A stretch of DNA of 8,612 nucleotides from STC-74 sp043756665 (lineage in GTDB: Bacteria > Patescibacteriota > Gracilibacteria > BD1-5 > UBA2023), in the NCBI GenBank assembly GCA_043756665.1, contig JAYUQR010000103.1:1-8612 (forward strand), written 5' to 3'. The notes beneath the pieces are model-generated. The model had not been told where the DNA came from, ran no database searches, and worked only from the letters and a program-made list of their open reading frames with translations. Shown in pieces: positions 7,547 to 8,612 of this stretch (positions are counted from its first letter, which is position 1; every line of letters starts with the position of its first letter). The translations under genes were made by a program, and so were the position numbers.

Positions 7547-8534
7547 ATCTTGGTGTTCATATAGAAATACCAAAAAAATTTTTATTTCATAGTAAATCAG
7601 CTAATTTTAGAGTATATCTTTGGTTTAAGGTGTCATGAGGATTTATGATCGTTACAATATCACGAGAAGGATCATAGATTGCACTGTATGCATGAGATTT
7701 ATAAAGACTTACTGCTCATTCAAAGGTATTCAAAATAAATGTCTCAGTATCATCTCAAATACCAGTTGTTCAGAGAATAATACTACAATTTTTCTTTACT
7801 GTTTCAGTTAATGCATGTCTGACTCATGATTGCATATTCGTACTAAGTGGAAGAGGATATTTAACTGACTTATATCAAAATAAATTTTCTGTAACTTCTA
7901 CCATATTTCATCATCAATGAGAAGTTTCTCTATCTCAATAAACGGCGACTGTATTATTACTTCAGTGATGCGGAATCTCCTTAGAATCTGGATAATTCAA
8001 TCTATGCTGACGAAATCTCCAATAAGCTCTTTCTAAGATTTTATCAGCCTGAGTAGAATCAGAAAATAATTTTATCACCGTTCAGTCATAATATTCTACA
8101 GTTTTATTCATGTCTCGATTCGTGATTACAGTTTTGTTATTTGGAGGCTTGAGTCAGAGAAATGTTACTTCCCATCATTCGGAGGTTTTCCTGAAAACTT
8201 TTGTAATAATATCTATAAAATCCGATGAATACTTCATACTGTCTAGAGCAGCAAGGAAATAACAATTGCCAACATTTCATTGTTTTGATTGTGCAAATAT
8301 TCATTCTACTCAGCCATAGAGTTCGTCGATTATCCTACGTTTTTCAAGAGGAAGACGACTATATTTCAGGCGAAATTCTTCCTTAATAGTTTCCCTTACA
8401 TCACGACTTATTCGTGATGGGGGTTTTTCTACTTCGTTTACTATATCTTCGATTGGTCTCGAAAACCGACGTCAATTTTCTTCGAAAATCACACTATCTC
8501 AATCATATCACTTTATTGTTAAGTCCAAACACAT
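7545..8534 (-). CDS. Calpain-like (peptidase C2 family) cysteine protease, 329 aa
   Basis: Calpain-type papain-fold cysteine protease, which would cleave protein substrates. The code-25 frame runs from ATG 8534 to TAA 7545, with 21 of 25 glycines encoded by TGA; under other codes the gene is invisible. The active-site motif 'QGNVGNCYFLAAL' (85-97) matches calpain 'QGxLGDCWFLAAL', with oxyanion Gln85 and nucleophile Cys91. 'ILERAYWRF' (166-174) matches 'LLEKAYAK'. 'GGGN…E.TENLFG' (207-220) matches the 'GG…EAL..FTG' segment. 'SHAYSAIYD' (280-288) carries the general base His281. 'DIVTIINPHD' (292-301) carries Asn298, matching 'LIRLRNPWG', though Trp-Gly is replaced by His-Asp. An N-terminal region of about 80 aa precedes the core. 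No signal peptide, EF-hands or C2 domain is seen, so calcium dependence is not indicated and localisation is unknown. The gene is AT-rich. Confidence 0.85.
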
Positions 8535-8546
8535 CCTTTCACTAAA

Positions 8547-8607
8547 ATAGAAAAAGTGGGTATACTGAATTCGCTAAAAATATCAGTACTTAACCCACTT
8601 TTTCTAT
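8547..8607. repeat. Long inverted repeat (hairpin) upstream of the calpain-like gene
   Basis: ATAGAAAAAGTGGGT (8547-8561) and ACCCACTTTTTCTAT (8593-8607) are perfect 15-bp reverse complements. The stem can extend through TACTGA (8563-8568) and TCAGTA (8583-8588) after a small bulge, leaving a 14-nt loop. The A-tract and T-tract in the arms fit a bidirectional intrinsic terminator for a gene beyond the right edge. It ends only 12 bp from the calpain-like ATG, so it lies in that gene's leader or promoter. A regulatory hairpin is the alternative. Confidence 0.6.
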
Positions 8608-8612
8608 GCCAA

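Noticed and set aside
137..8534. Selenocysteine or UGA=Trp as the meaning of in-frame TGA
   Set aside because: There are dozens of TGA codons, with no structure suggesting SECIS elements, and they occupy conserved glycine columns such as the Walker A loop. TGG is used normally for Trp.
8547..8607. Terminal inverted repeats of an insertion sequence
   Set aside because: Both arms lie within 61 bp with no transposase between or beside them. The neighbouring gene is a protease, and a hairpin or terminator fits better.

Overview
The window reads coherently only when TGA is translated as glycine (genetic code 25), with TAA and TAG as the only stops. Under the standard code most genes look broken. 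With UGA=Gly, eight long continuous frames appear, and TGA falls on glycines that are invariant in well-known families: the first Gly of a MoxR Walker A loop, the Gly after the oxyanion Gln of a calpain-like protease, the 'FPGIFxG' Gly of malic enzyme, and Gly in the TerC 'WG(V/T)AGA' and 'WVGL' motifs. TGG is used separately for Trp. This points to a Candidate Phyla Radiation bacterium of Gracilibacteria (BD1-5) or Absconditabacteria (SR1). I cannot choose between the two from this window.

Layout from left to right: an ambiguous left-edge fragment (1-136); a small DUF1543-like gene (minus, 137-391); a divergent promoter region with a perfect inverted repeat (392-540); a full-length malic enzyme (plus, 541-1683); a secreted-protein frame interrupted by an in-frame TAG (plus, 1720-2079); a 625-residue protein of unknown function (minus, 2129-4006); a TerC-family membrane protein (minus, 4081-5073); a small overlapping gene pair resembling a toxin-antitoxin cassette (minus, 5209-5683); a divergent promoter with two abutting palindromes and a good plus-strand promoter (5684-5800); a 205-residue charged protein (plus, 5801-6418); a MoxR-type AAA ATPase ending 2 bp away (minus, 6421-7446) that carries an in-frame 8-bp minisatellite; and a calpain-like cysteine protease (minus, 7545-8534) preceded by a long hairpin at the right edge.

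The conserved genes (malic enzyme, TerC, MoxR) are richer in GC and use TGA for a minority of glycines (2/32, 4/27 and 6/18). The AT-rich unrecognised or accessory genes use it for most: 29/49 in the 625-aa protein, 11/21 in the 205-aa protein and 21/25 in the calpain-like protease. The malic enzyme suggests a malate-to-pyruvate step in a reduced metabolism, TerC suggests metal (probably Mn2+) export, and MoxR is a chaperone-type ATPase here without its usual DUF58/VWA partners. The most unusual gene is the calpain-like protease, whose Cys-His-Asn triad is visible. None of the start codons I placed has a convincing Shine-Dalgarno sequence. No tRNA, rRNA, CRISPR array or insertion sequence was seen.
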